Shown: piece after piece, positions 42,910 to 53,383 of the stretch | Numbering within the stretch: position 1 is the first letter of the stretch | How the letters are laid out: each line of letters starts with the position of its first letter | Assembly: GCF_009727155.1 (NCBI RefSeq) | Contig: NZ_WNWM01000002.1 | Coordinates: forward strand, 6,448,001 to 6,512,000 | DNA: 64,000 bases | Direction: 5' to 3' | DNA from: Pseudoduganella dura | Lineage (GTDB): Bacteria > Pseudomonadota > Gammaproteobacteria > Burkholderiales > Burkholderiaceae_D | Program-made: the position numbers and the translations under genes | Notes under the pieces: model-generated | Told to the model about the DNA's origin: nothing | Seen by the model: the letters and a program-made list of their open reading frames with translations, nothing else | Database searches by the model: none

Positions 42910-44589
42910 ATGTTCCAGAATTTTCGCCTGTCGATGGCCTGGCTGCACACGTGGTTCGGCCTGTTCCTCGGCTTCGTGCTGATGGTGGTGTTCTTCTTCG
43001 GCGCTCTGTCGGTGTTCGACCGCGAGATCGACCGCTGGGCGATTCCCGCCACGCGCTTCGAGCCGCAGCCAATGCCGTCGTTCGACAAGCTGCTGCGCCC
43101 CGTGTTCGAGGACATGCAGCCGCTCGAGGACGCGCGCGCCGCAATGCGCAGCCAGGTCGACGGCCCGCTGCCGGAGCGCTTCGATACCGTCACCCGCCTG
43201 GGCGCCTACACGACCCATCGCGATCCCGTGCTGGCGCTGTTCGTCGGCTACGAAGTGCCGAATGCCAGGAGGAAGGAAACCACGATCTTCGCGCAGCGCA
43301 CGGTCGATCCCCGCAACGGCGCGGCGCTGCCGGACGACCGGCTCAAGATCGGCAGCGGTTTCTTCTACCCGCTGCACTACAGCCTCACGTTCGAATGGAA
43401 GAACCTGGGCTACTGGATCGTCGGCTTCGCCGCGCTGATGATGCTGATGGCGCTGGTCACCGGCGTGATCATGCACCGCAAGATCTTCCGCGAGCTGTTC
43501 ACGTTCCGGCCGAAGAAGAGTACCCAGCGCAGCATGCTGGACATGCACAACCTGACCGGCGTGGTGGCGCTGCCGTTCCACTTCTTCTTTGCGTTCACCG
43601 GGCTGGTGATCTTCGCCGGCATCTATTTCCCGGTCACGCATACCCAGCTCGAGGCGCTGCATGACAAGCACGAGCAGGTCGAAGCCATCGAGACCGGCCT
43701 GCCGCACGACCGCGCCGGCGTCGCCGCGCCGCTCGCTTCGGTCGATGCGATGGTGGCCGAGGCGCAGCGCCGCTGGGCGGCAAAAGGCATGGCGGGCGAT
43801 GTCGGCTTCCTCGGCGTGCAATTCCCCGGCGATGCCAACGGCTACGTGTCGATCTATCGCGCCGGCACCGACCGCATCGCGCTGACCGGCGAGGGCATCC
43901 ACTTCAAGGCGTCAACCGGTGCGTTGCTGCGCGAAGACCCACCGCCGACCGTGGTGGCCCGCATCAACGAATTCCTGACCGGCCTGCACCTGCAGCACTT
44001 CCGCCACTGGCTGCTGCGCTGGCTGTACGTGCTCGGCGGCCTTTCCGGCTGCGCCTGCATCGCGACGGGTTTCCTGTTCTTCGTCGAGAAGCGCAAGCGC
44101 CAGCACGCGAAACAGGGCAGTGCGGGCGCGCGCGTGGTCGATGCGCTGGCCGTCACCACCGTCACCGGCATGGTGCTCGCGGCGCTGGGCATGCTGATTG
44201 CCAACCGGCTGTTGCCGGAGTCGATGCCGGCCGGCTGGCCATGGCGCGGCGAGATGGAAAAATACTGCTTCTGGGCGGTCTGGGTGCTGGCGGCGGCGCA
44301 CGCCGTCTGGCGCACCGCGCCGGTGGCCGAAGGCCGGCTGGTGCCGGCATGGCGCGACCAGTGCATGGCGATCGCCGCGCTGGGGGTGCTGGCACCGGTG
44401 CTGAACTGGATCACCACGGGCGATCACCTGCTGCGTACCGTCGCCAACGGCTACTGGCCGGTGGCCGGCACCGACCTGTTCATGCTCGCGGGAGCCGCGC
44501 TCGCGGTACTGGCGGCGCGCCGGCTGCAACGCCGGGCGGCTGTACCGGTGCCGGTCAAGGCAGCGGCGATGGAGGCGGGCCATGCGTGA
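42910..44589 (+). CDS. PepSY-associated transmembrane ferric-siderophore reductase-like protein
   Basis: A 559-aa inner-membrane protein of the large PepSY_TM family (PiuB/FsrB-like), starting MFQNFRLSMAWLHTWFGLFL with helix 1 at about 12-35. Conserved histidine motifs suitable for haem or metal ligands are present: LHTW, PLHYSLTF, DMHNLTGVVALPFHFFF, and LHLQHFRHWLLRWLY. About seven or more helices follow in total. Probably reduces iron in siderophores taken up through a TonB receptor. It begins 18 bp after DUF3649 and overlaps DUF3325 by 8 nt. Confidence 0.9.
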   Translation: MFQNFRLSMAWLHTWFGLFLGFVLMVVFFFGALSVFDREIDRWAIPATRFEPQPMPSFDKLLRPVFEDMQPLEDARAAMRSQVDGPLPERFDTVTRLGAYTTHRDPVLALFVGYEVPNARRKETTIFAQRTVDPRNGAALPDDRLKIGSGFFYPLHYSLTFEWKNLGYWIVGFAALMMLMALVTGVIMHRKIFRELFTFRPKKSTQRSMLDMHNLTGVVALPFHFFFAFTGLVIFAGIYFPVTHTQLEALHDKHEQVEAIETGLPHDRAGVAAPLASVDAMVAEAQRRWAAKGMAGDVGFLGVQFPGDANGYVSIYRAGTDRIALTGEGIHFKASTGALLREDPPPTVVARINEFLTGLHLQHFRHWLLRWLYVLGGLSGCACIATGFLFFVEKRKRQHAKQGSAGARVVDALAVTTVTGMVLAALGMLIANRLLPESMPAGWPWRGEMEKYCFWAVWVLAAAHAVWRTAPVAEGRLVPAWRDQCMAIAALGVLAPVLNWITTGDHLLRTVANGYWPVAGTDLFMLAGAALAVLAARRLQRRAAVPVPVKAAAMEAGHA

Positions 44590-44893
44590 CGCCTTGATGC
44601 TGTTATCGGCACTTGTTGCCTGCACGGCGGGCATGGGCTGGTTCGCGCTGTCGCTGGAGGCGCACTGGGCGCAGGTACGCGGCGCCGCGTCGCCAGCGCC
44701 CGTCGCCGGCCTGCGCTTGCTCGGCGCACTGGCGCTGGCCTTGGCTCTGGGCTTGTGCCTGCTGGTGGATGCCGCCTCGATCGCGGTGCTTGTGTGGCTG
44801 ATGGCCCTGGCGGCCGCGGCGCTGACGATCGCCTTTACGCTGACCTGGCGGGCACGTTCGCTCGGCGTCCTGGTCTTCTGGACTGCGCGCTGA
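44582..44893 (+). CDS. DUF3325 small membrane protein
   Basis: A 103-aa protein with three hydrophobic helices (MLLSALVACTAGMGWFALSL, LGALALALALGLCLLVDAA, LVWLMALAAAALTIAFTL, each starting after a short loop). LEAHWAQVRG after the first helix is typical of DUF3325. It overlaps the PepSY gene by 8 nt and closes the Fur-controlled operon. The function is unknown beyond its link to iron uptake. Its stop lies 6 bp before the stop of the convergent PEP-CTERM gene. Confidence 0.85.
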   Translation: MRDALMLLSALVACTAGMGWFALSLEAHWAQVRGAASPAPVAGLRLLGALALALALGLCLLVDAASIAVLVWLMALAAAALTIAFTLTWRARSLGVLVFWTAR

Positions 44894-44899
44894 GCCTGT

Positions 44900-45619
44900 T
44901 CATTGCCTGGCGCGGCGCCAGGCATGCGCCGCCAGCAAGGCGATACCGCCCAACAGCATCCCCCACGTGGCAGGCTCGGGCACCGGCGCCAGCGGAACCG
45001 GGCCACCCACTTCGCGGCCGGGCCCGGGATAGTCGAGCCCTGGCACCGGCGAAACCGGCGTGCCGGGCCCGGCCCACGGAGGCAGCACGGCGCCCCCCGA
45101 AGGCACTGCCGGGTAGCCGGGTGCCGTTGCCAATAGCGTAGCCGGCGATGGCGACGCCGGCGGCAATTCGATCGCGGGCCCGGAAGACCCGGTGGCGCCC
45201 GGCGTACCGCCCCCCGATGTGGTGATTCTGCGCACGCGGCTGACGTTGCCGCAGACTTCCGGTACCAGTACGCATTCGTCATTGACGCAATAAACGGCGG
45301 CCGGTTCCTGCCGTGCCGGCGCCCATTTCGCGCGGGTGACCGTCCGGCACATCCGGCCCGTACCGAAATGCATGTCGGCGATCCCGCTCTCGTAGGCATG
45401 GTGTCCCGCGATCGCGTTGCGGCTGATCCGCACCGTGTCGTCCGGCGTACCGGCCGCAATGCGGCGCGCGAGCACGGCACGGTCGGCCGCGGGAATGTCA
45501 CGGTAATTCGCCAGCGCGGCGGCCGGCGTGCCGCGGTAACGGTCGACCCCGGGCCGGTCCCATGAGCAAACCGGTTGCACCAGCAGGGCGGCCGTGGCGG
45601 CTGCGATCACGAAAGCCAT
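44900..45619 (-). CDS. MHFG-type PEP-CTERM protein
   Basis: A 239-aa exported protein. The signal peptide (MAFVIAAATAALLVQPVCS) is followed by a conserved domain with HAYESGIADMHFGTGRMC and a Cys pair group VYCVNDECVLVPEVC. A Pro/Gly-rich linker (about 130-205) leads to the PEP-CTERM signal: VPEPAT near 213, hydrophobic helix, tail WRRARQ. MHFG marks a small PEP-CTERM family. Cys residues suggest disulfides. It lies 20 kb from the main XrtA locus, so PEP-CTERM substrates are scattered. GGAGG lies about 9 nt before ATG 45619. No sigma-54 motif was seen upstream. Confidence 0.82.
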   Translation of the reverse strand: MAFVIAAATAALLVQPVCSWDRPGVDRYRGTPAAALANYRDIPAADRAVLARRIAAGTPDDTVRISRNAIAGHHAYESGIADMHFGTGRMCRTVTRAKWAPARQEPAAVYCVNDECVLVPEVCGNVSRVRRITTSGGGTPGATGSSGPAIELPPASPSPATLLATAPGYPAVPSGGAVLPPWAGPGTPVSPVPGLDYPGPGREVGGPVPLAPVPEPATWGMLLGGIALLAAHAWRRARQ

Positions 45620-45758
45620 AATGAGTACCTCCAGGAAAAACTAATTCTGGATCGACTCTATGCTTATTTTTCTTCAGGGAACGTGCGTTGCCTAACGTAA
45701 CGAATCAGTCGGCAAGGTATTTGCAGCGTTAACGTACGGCAAGGTCCGGCGTCGAGGT

Positions 45759-46871
45759 TCAGGCAGCGAGCGAGTTGCCCTCGGGCGGCAGCAGCCGCGC
45801 CGTCGATCCCACGACCAGCTGCGGCGCGAACATCCGTTTCTCGACCGTGTGGTTGCCGTGCGCTTCGATCATCGATGTCAGCAGGTCGGCCGCCGCCAGT
45901 GCCATGTTGTGCATCGGCTGGCGCAGCGTGGTCAGGTTGCAGCTCAGCCAGCTGGCCGGTTCGATCGCGTCGAAGCCGGCCACGGACATCGATCCCGGCA
46001 CGTCGATCCCCAGTTCGTGGCGTGCCAGGTCGAGGCAGCCGAGCGCCATCACGTCGTTGCCGCAGATGACCGCGTCCGGCGTGTCGCCGAGCCGCGCGAT
46101 GATGTCGCGCAGTCCCCGTGCCCCGCTGGCATAGTCGAATTGCCCCGGTACCACGACGGGCGGCGGCAGACCCAGCTCCCGCAACCGGTCGCAGGCGCCG
46201 TCGCGGCGCTCGTTGGCAACCGCCGATGTTTCCGGTCCGGCGATGATGCCGAACCGGCGATGGCCGGCGGCGGCCAGGCGCGTAGCCAGCAGGCGGCCCG
46301 ACTCGTACTGGTCGCACAGCACGCTGCTGACGGTGCGGCCATGCAGGTTGCGGTTGAATACGACCAGCGGCAGCTGGCGCCGCTCGAACTCCTGTACCTG
46401 TTCGTCAGTCAGCGCGGCGGCGATGATCGCGCCGTCGACCTGGTATTGCCAGATGTCGCCCAGGACAGGCTCGACGTCGGTTTCCTGCGGGATCGTAAAC
46501 AGCAGCACGCGCTTGCCGCGCCGCGTGAGCTGCTGCGACAGCTCGGCCAGCGCTTCGGGATAATACAGGTTGGCCACGTGCGATATCACGACCGCCACCA
46601 TGTTCGAGCGGCGCGTGATCAGGCTGCGCGCCGCGGCGTTCGGGATGTAGTCCAGCCCGGCGGCCGCGTTCATCACGCGCGCATACGTCGATTTCGACAC
46701 GCTCGCGCCGGGTTTGAAGCAGCGCGACACGGCGGACTGCGATACGCCGGCCACGATCGCGACATCGTAGGACGTGATGCGCCGGTTCTCGCGCACGACG
46801 GCGGCCTTGTATTCGGCTGCCCTGGCGGCGGCCACGCTTTCTGCCGGAGGGGGGGTCTTGGTTTTTCTCAT
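45759..46871 (-). CDS. LacI-family transcriptional regulator
   Basis: A 370-aa repressor-type regulator. An N-terminal extension of about 31 residues precedes the helix-turn-helix ITSYDVAIVAGVSQSAVSRC (32-51), the hinge YIPNAAARSLITRRS, and a periplasmic-binding-like ligand domain (VDGAIIAAALTDEQV, LPLVVFNRNLHG, PDAVICGNDVMALG, SVAGFDAIEPASWLSCNLTT, REPMHNMA-like LRQPMHNMA). It presumably binds a sugar or related ligand. No catabolic operon is adjacent; the TIGR01782-like receptor is the nearest candidate target. Ligand unknown. Confidence 0.88.
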   Translation of the reverse strand: MRKTKTPPPAESVAAARAAEYKAAVVRENRRITSYDVAIVAGVSQSAVSRCFKPGASVSKSTYARVMNAAAGLDYIPNAAARSLITRRSNMVAVVISHVANLYYPEALAELSQQLTRRGKRVLLFTIPQETDVEPVLGDIWQYQVDGAIIAAALTDEQVQEFERRQLPLVVFNRNLHGRTVSSVLCDQYESGRLLATRLAAAGHRRFGIIAGPETSAVANERRDGACDRLRELGLPPPVVVPGQFDYASGARGLRDIIARLGDTPDAVICGNDVMALGCLDLARHELGIDVPGSMSVAGFDAIEPASWLSCNLTTLRQPMHNMALAAADLLTSMIEAHGNHTVEKRMFAPQLVVGSTARLLPPEGNSLAA

Positions 46872-46977
46872 TGTCTCGTGTTGGTCCGTGGCGGCACCGG
46901 TTCGATTGAGGATAACTTATAAACTTACCCTGTGGCAATTATTTCCAACATGAAAATATACCACTGTCGCGCAGGCG

Positions 46978-47178
46978 CTACCCGGCAATGGCGATGGTGA
47001 CGGCGATCGTGGCCAGCAGCAGGCCCGTGGCGCCCATGCGCCGGTGCCAGCCGCTGCGGATGCGTTGCAGCGTGCGGATTCGCCGAGGCGCGTTCTTTTC
47101 CATCGAAGGCCCGGCCGTTCGTGTATCCTCTTCCACCTTGTATCGCACCTGCCGTTTACCTCTGCTGTTGCCTTCCAT
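46978..47178 (-). CDS. Small single-helix membrane protein (hypothetical)
   Basis: A 66-aa protein from ATG 47178: a basic hydrophilic N-terminal two thirds (MEGNSRGKRQVRYKVEED..., RRIRTLQRIRSGWHRR) and a C-terminal membrane helix (MGATGLLLATIAVTIAIAG). GGGAG stands 7 nt upstream of the start, which supports translation. No family was recognised. It is divergent from the Hsp70-like gene. A C-tail-anchored topology with a cytoplasmic basic domain is predicted. Confidence 0.5.
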   Translation of the reverse strand: MEGNSRGKRQVRYKVEEDTRTAGPSMEKNAPRRIRTLQRIRSGWHRRMGATGLLLATIAVTIAIAG

Positions 47179-47233
47179 ATCGGTCTCCCATCATGTCGAA
47201 TTTCCTAGCGTAACTATCTACGGGATCAGGGAT

Positions 47234-47264
47234 TTGATTCAGCTCAAGCCAACTCTGGTAAAAT
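47234..47264 (+). promoter_or_regulatory. Possible sigma-70 promoter of the Hsp70-like gene
   Basis: TTGATT at 47234-47239 and TAAAAT at 47259-47264, spaced 19 bp (longer than the ideal 17), 25 bp upstream of ATG 47290. Weak -35 and spacing; listed as the best candidate only. Confidence 0.3.
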
Positions 47265-47289
47265 TTTGCCCCTTTCAGATGAGGTAGCG

Positions 47290-48540
47290 ATGGCAACTGC
47301 GTGCGGTGTCGACTTCGGCACGTCCAATTCCACAGTCGGGTGGGTCGCCCCGGGCCGGCCGGTGATGCTGCCGCTCGAGGATGGCAAGGTCACTTTGCCG
47401 TCGGTGGTGTTCTTCAACGCCGACGATGACGAGGTCACGTTCGGCCGGGCGGCCCTGGCCGATTACCTGGCGGGCTACGAGGGGCGCCTGATGCGTTCGC
47501 TGAAGAGCCTGCTGGGAACACCGCTGATGGATGGCCAGACGGAGGTGGCCGGCCGCGCGGTATCGTTCCGCACGCTGCTCGGGCAATTCATCGGTGAGTT
47601 GAAACGCCGGGGCGAAAGTGCCGCGGGCAAACGCTTCGATGCCGCCGTGCTGGGCCGGCCGGTCCACTTCGTCGACGACGATCCGGCCGCCGACCGGCTG
47701 GCCGAGGAGACGCTGGCCGACATCGCGCGGGCCGCCGGTTTCCGCGACCTGGCGTTCCAGTACGAACCGATTGCCGCCGCATTCGATTACGAGTCGCAGA
47801 TTGCCCGCGAGGAGCTGGTGCTGATCGCCGACATCGGCGGCGGCACGTCGGACTTTTCTCTCGTGCGGCTGTCGCCCGAGAGGGCATCGAAGCCCGAGCG
47901 GCGCGACGATATCCTGGCCAATGCCGGCGTGCATATCGGCGGCACCGATTTCGACAAGTACCTGAGCCTGGCCGCGGTAATGCCCCAGCTGGGCCATGGC
48001 AGCGCGCTGAAGAACGGCAGCGCCGTGCCGTCCAGCTATTACTTCAACCTGGCCACGTGGCACACGATCAACCAGGCGTACACGAAGAAGATGTCGATCC
48101 AGCTCGGCGAACTGGTGCGCGACGCGCGCGAACCGCAGAAGCTGGTGCGCCTGCAGAACCTGATCGACGATCGCGCCGGCCACTGGCTGGCGATGCGCGT
48201 GGAAGAAACCAAGATCGCGCTGTCGGGCGAACCGTCGGTGCGGCTCGACCTGGACCGCCTGGCGCCGCCGGCCGCGCTGGACGTGGACCGCGACTGCTTC
48301 GTCGCCGCGATCGGCGCGCTGGTCGATACGGTCGGCGGCACCGTTGGCCGCCTGCTGGCCGATGCCGGCGTGCGGCCGGAAGACGTCGATACCGTCTTCT
48401 TTACCGGCGGTTCCTCCGGCGTGGCGGCGCTGCGCGAGCGGATCGGCGCGGTGGTACCGTCGGCGCGCCGCGTCGAAGGCGACCTGTTCGGCAGCATCGG
48501 CGCCGGTCTCGCGCTGGACGCGGTCCGTAAATTCGGCTGA
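47290..48540 (+). CDS. Hsp70-family protein without a canonical substrate domain (YegD-like)
   Basis: A 416-aa actin-like ATPase: phosphate-1 loop GVDFGTSNSTVGW (6-18), VLGRPVHFVDDDP, AFQYEPIAAAFDYE, the phosphate-2 loop IADIGGGTSDFSLV, and the adenosine motif VFFTGGSSGVAALRE. DnaK is about 640 residues; here the C-terminal peptide-binding domain and lid are missing, as in YegD-type proteins. Its substrate is unknown. ATG 47290 has GAGGT 5 nt upstream. The exonuclease gene begins 9 bp after its stop, so the two are co-transcribed. Confidence 0.87.
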   Translation: MATACGVDFGTSNSTVGWVAPGRPVMLPLEDGKVTLPSVVFFNADDDEVTFGRAALADYLAGYEGRLMRSLKSLLGTPLMDGQTEVAGRAVSFRTLLGQFIGELKRRGESAAGKRFDAAVLGRPVHFVDDDPAADRLAEETLADIARAAGFRDLAFQYEPIAAAFDYESQIAREELVLIADIGGGTSDFSLVRLSPERASKPERRDDILANAGVHIGGTDFDKYLSLAAVMPQLGHGSALKNGSAVPSSYYFNLATWHTINQAYTKKMSIQLGELVRDAREPQKLVRLQNLIDDRAGHWLAMRVEETKIALSGEPSVRLDLDRLAPPAALDVDRDCFVAAIGALVDTVGGTVGRLLADAGVRPEDVDTVFFTGGSSGVAALRERIGAVVPSARRVEGDLFGSIGAGLALDAVRKFG

Positions 48541-48549
48541 GGAAAAGAC

Positions 48550-49221
48550 ATGCTGACGAAACCGATCGTGATGCTGGACTTCGAGACCACCGGCCTGTCG
48601 CCGGAAATGGGCGACCGCATCACCGAAGTGGGCGCGCTGCGCATCGCCGACGGCGTGATCGTCGAGCGCTACGTGTCGCTGGTCAATTGCGGCGTGCGCG
48701 TGCCCGCGTTCATTACCGGCCTGACCGGCATCACGCAGCGGATGGTCGACACGGCGCCGCCGGCGCACGAGGTACTGCCCCGGCTGCTGGAATTCATCGG
48801 CGCGGATCCGCTGGCCGCGCACAACGCGAGCTTCGACGAGAAGTTCCTGCGCGCCGAGAGCACGCGGCTCGGCATGGCGCCCGCCCACGTGGGCAGCGTC
48901 TGCTCGCTGAAGCTGTCGCGCCGCGTCTACCCGGCGCTGTACAGCTACAAGCTGGGCAACCTGGGCAGCCAGCTCGGTATCGCATTTCGCGGCACGGCCC
49001 ACCGTGCCGAGGCCGATGCCGAAGTGGCGGCCGAGGTGCTGCTCCATATCGGCCGCCACCTGGCGTCCAGCTACGGCATCGCCGCCGTGGAGCCGGCATT
49101 GCTGATGTCGGTCAACAGGCTTGCCGCCGCCAAGGTGCCCGCCTTCCTGCGCAAGCACTCGGCCGCCGCGGCCGCCGTCCCCGTTTGCACCGCTTCCAGC
49201 GGCATGCCGGACGCCGCCTGA
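48550..49221 (+). CDS. DnaQ-like 3'-5' exonuclease
   Basis: A 223-aa DEDDh-type exonuclease: ExoI DFETTG (10-15), ExoII HNASFDEKFL near 94, ExoIII HRAEADAEVAAE near 155. About 50 extra C-terminal residues (SVNRLAAAKVPAFLRKH) follow the nuclease fold. It acts on DNA or RNA 3' ends in repair or turnover, and may be an epsilon-like accessory nuclease rather than the replicative proofreader. The gene is 9 bp after the Hsp70-like gene. Confidence 0.9.
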   Translation: MLTKPIVMLDFETTGLSPEMGDRITEVGALRIADGVIVERYVSLVNCGVRVPAFITGLTGITQRMVDTAPPAHEVLPRLLEFIGADPLAAHNASFDEKFLRAESTRLGMAPAHVGSVCSLKLSRRVYPALYSYKLGNLGSQLGIAFRGTAHRAEADAEVAAEVLLHIGRHLASSYGIAAVEPALLMSVNRLAAAKVPAFLRKHSAAAAAVPVCTASSGMPDAA

Positions 49222-49411
49222 TTCCGCCGGAGCCGGCCGCCGGCCGTCTCTACCGCGCTTTGCCGTACGGCGCGTCATGCCGCGTCAACCTTTCCGATTC
49301 GCTATGCCGAACATGACAAACCGGGCCGGCAATTGAGACCGCGCAAACGGGATGCGCGAGCGTTTATTAAGATTTATGCAACATACCGACGTGCTGGATT
49401 GGGGAGCTGGC

Positions 49412-50788
49412 ATGAACAACCGTTACTCGAACAAAGATGTGGACGTTTTCGCGTGGTTTCGCGAAGCCTCCGAGAAAGGCAACGCGTATGCGCAATTCAA
49501 TCTTGCGCTGATGTACAAGCGGGGCAAGGGCGTGCGGCGCAACGACGCCGCCGCCTTCGTCTGGATGCGGCTGTCGGCATTGCAGGGCATCGCGTTTGCC
49601 CAGAACCACCTGGGCGCCATGTACTACAACGGCGCCGGCACGAAGCCGGACGACGCCGAAGCCGTGTTCTGGTTTCGCATGGCCGCCCGGCAGGGCGACG
49701 CGTCGGCACAGCAGAACCTGGGGCTGATGTACCGCAAGGGACGCGGCGTGCCGCGCAACGATGAGACGGCCCTCACGTGGTTTTGCCGGGCTGCCGAACA
49801 GGGCGTTGCCAGTGCTCAGGCATTGCTCGGCGAGGCGTATGCGCAGGGGCTCGGCACCAAGCGCAATTTCCAGCTTGCCCTGGCCTGGTTCCGCAAGGCC
49901 GCGCTGCAGGGCGACGCCAGCGCGCAACTGAACCTGGGCCTGATGTACCGGCGCGGCCATGGCGTGCCGCAATCCGATACGCAGGCGGTGGCCTGGTACC
50001 GGCAGGCGGCCGCGCAGGGCACGGCCGCCGCGCAGCGGCACCTCGGTGTCGCCTACGCCGAAGGGCGCGGGGTCCGGGTGGACCTGGAGCGGGCGTACTC
50101 GTGGCTGCGGCGCGCCGCCGAGCAGGGCGATGTCGACGCCCAGTTCAACATGGGCGTGATGCTGTCGAACGGCTACGGTACGCACAAGGACGAGGCGCTG
50201 GCGTTCGACTGGTACCAGCGCGCCGCGAGTTCCGGGCACATGCTGGCGCAGTACAACCTCGGCGGCATGTATGCGCATGGCCGCGGCGTGAGGCGCGATC
50301 CCGCCGAGGCGCTGGCGTGGTACCGCAAGGCCGCCGACCAGGGTGCCGCGAACGCGCAGTTCAACGTCGGCGTGATCTATGCCAACGGCCACGGCGTGCC
50401 GAAGGATGAAGCATGCGCCGTGGCCTGGTACCGTCACGCCGCCGAACAGGGCGATGCCAGCGCGCAGAACAACCTGGGCGTCATGTACGCCAACGGGCAA
50501 GGCGTGCTGCACGATGATGCCGAGGCCGTGCGCTGGTACCGCCGGGCGGCCGAACAGGGACATCCACTGGCCCAGTACAACCTCGGCGGCATGTACGCCG
50601 GCGGCCGCGGCGTCGAGCGCGACTCCGTACTGTCGTACATGTGGATCTCGCTGGCGGCCGATGCGGGCGACGAAACGGCCTGCAACAACCGCAAGCTGAT
50701 CGAACGCAAGCTGACCAGGGAGGAAATCGGATCGGCCGAACTGATGACGCGCCGCTGGCGCGACGCCCACCGCACGCGCACGGTGTAG
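49412..50788 (+). CDS. Long Sel1-repeat protein
   Basis: A 458-aa protein made of about 12 near-perfect 36-residue Sel1 units, each close to A-x-x-NLGxMYxxGxGVxxDxAxAxxWYRxAAxQGxA. ATG 49412 (MNNRYSNKDVDVF) has GGGGAG 6 nt upstream; in-frame ATGs at 49352 and 49376 lack such a site. No signal peptide, so cytoplasmic. Sel1 arrays form superhelical protein-binding surfaces; no enzyme domain is attached. Conservation between units is high, suggesting recent internal duplication. It stands alone between the exonuclease and the S9 peptidase. Confidence 0.85.
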   Translation: MNNRYSNKDVDVFAWFREASEKGNAYAQFNLALMYKRGKGVRRNDAAAFVWMRLSALQGIAFAQNHLGAMYYNGAGTKPDDAEAVFWFRMAARQGDASAQQNLGLMYRKGRGVPRNDETALTWFCRAAEQGVASAQALLGEAYAQGLGTKRNFQLALAWFRKAALQGDASAQLNLGLMYRRGHGVPQSDTQAVAWYRQAAAQGTAAAQRHLGVAYAEGRGVRVDLERAYSWLRRAAEQGDVDAQFNMGVMLSNGYGTHKDEALAFDWYQRAASSGHMLAQYNLGGMYAHGRGVRRDPAEALAWYRKAADQGAANAQFNVGVIYANGHGVPKDEACAVAWYRHAAEQGDASAQNNLGVMYANGQGVLHDDAEAVRWYRRAAEQGHPLAQYNLGGMYAGGRGVERDSVLSYMWISLAADAGDETACNNRKLIERKLTREEIGSAELMTRRWRDAHRTRTV

Positions 50789-51020
50789 CGGGCGCGGCTC
50801 CGCACCGGCAGCCCGCCGGCCGCCGTGTCGATCCGGTACGCATCGTTGCGTAGCCAATCGCCCGTTCGCCGCGTACCCACTGCGCATCCGCCGGCGTGCC
50901 CCGCCGAATTTTGTCCGCCGCGGGGCGCCGCGGAACCGTTCTAATTTGCCATGGATCGAGCTATGATCGGGAGTCCGCCGCGATTCGCGATGCGGCGGTT
51001 TTCACTTCACAAGGACATCC

Positions 51021-53216
<2,196 letters not shown>

Positions 53217-53235
53217 CGGGCCGCTAGCGGCCCCG

Positions 53236-53262
53236 GGCACCAGGCGGCCGGCGCCTGGTGCC
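53236..53262. terminator. Hairpin downstream of the S9 peptidase
   Basis: Perfect 10-bp stem GGCACCAGGC / GCCTGGTGCC with a 7-nt loop, 20 bp after the peptidase stop. No T-tract follows, so it may stabilise the 3' end or aid termination. Confidence 0.5.
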
Positions 53263-53383
53263 GGTATGTCATCTGCCGGTCCTGATTGGTGATGCTGCGA
53301 CGCAACTAACAGCGGGATCTTGCCATGGGGCATGGTCCCGCCATGTTACCATTCGAATCGACAGATTTTTTCCTGGACCGACC

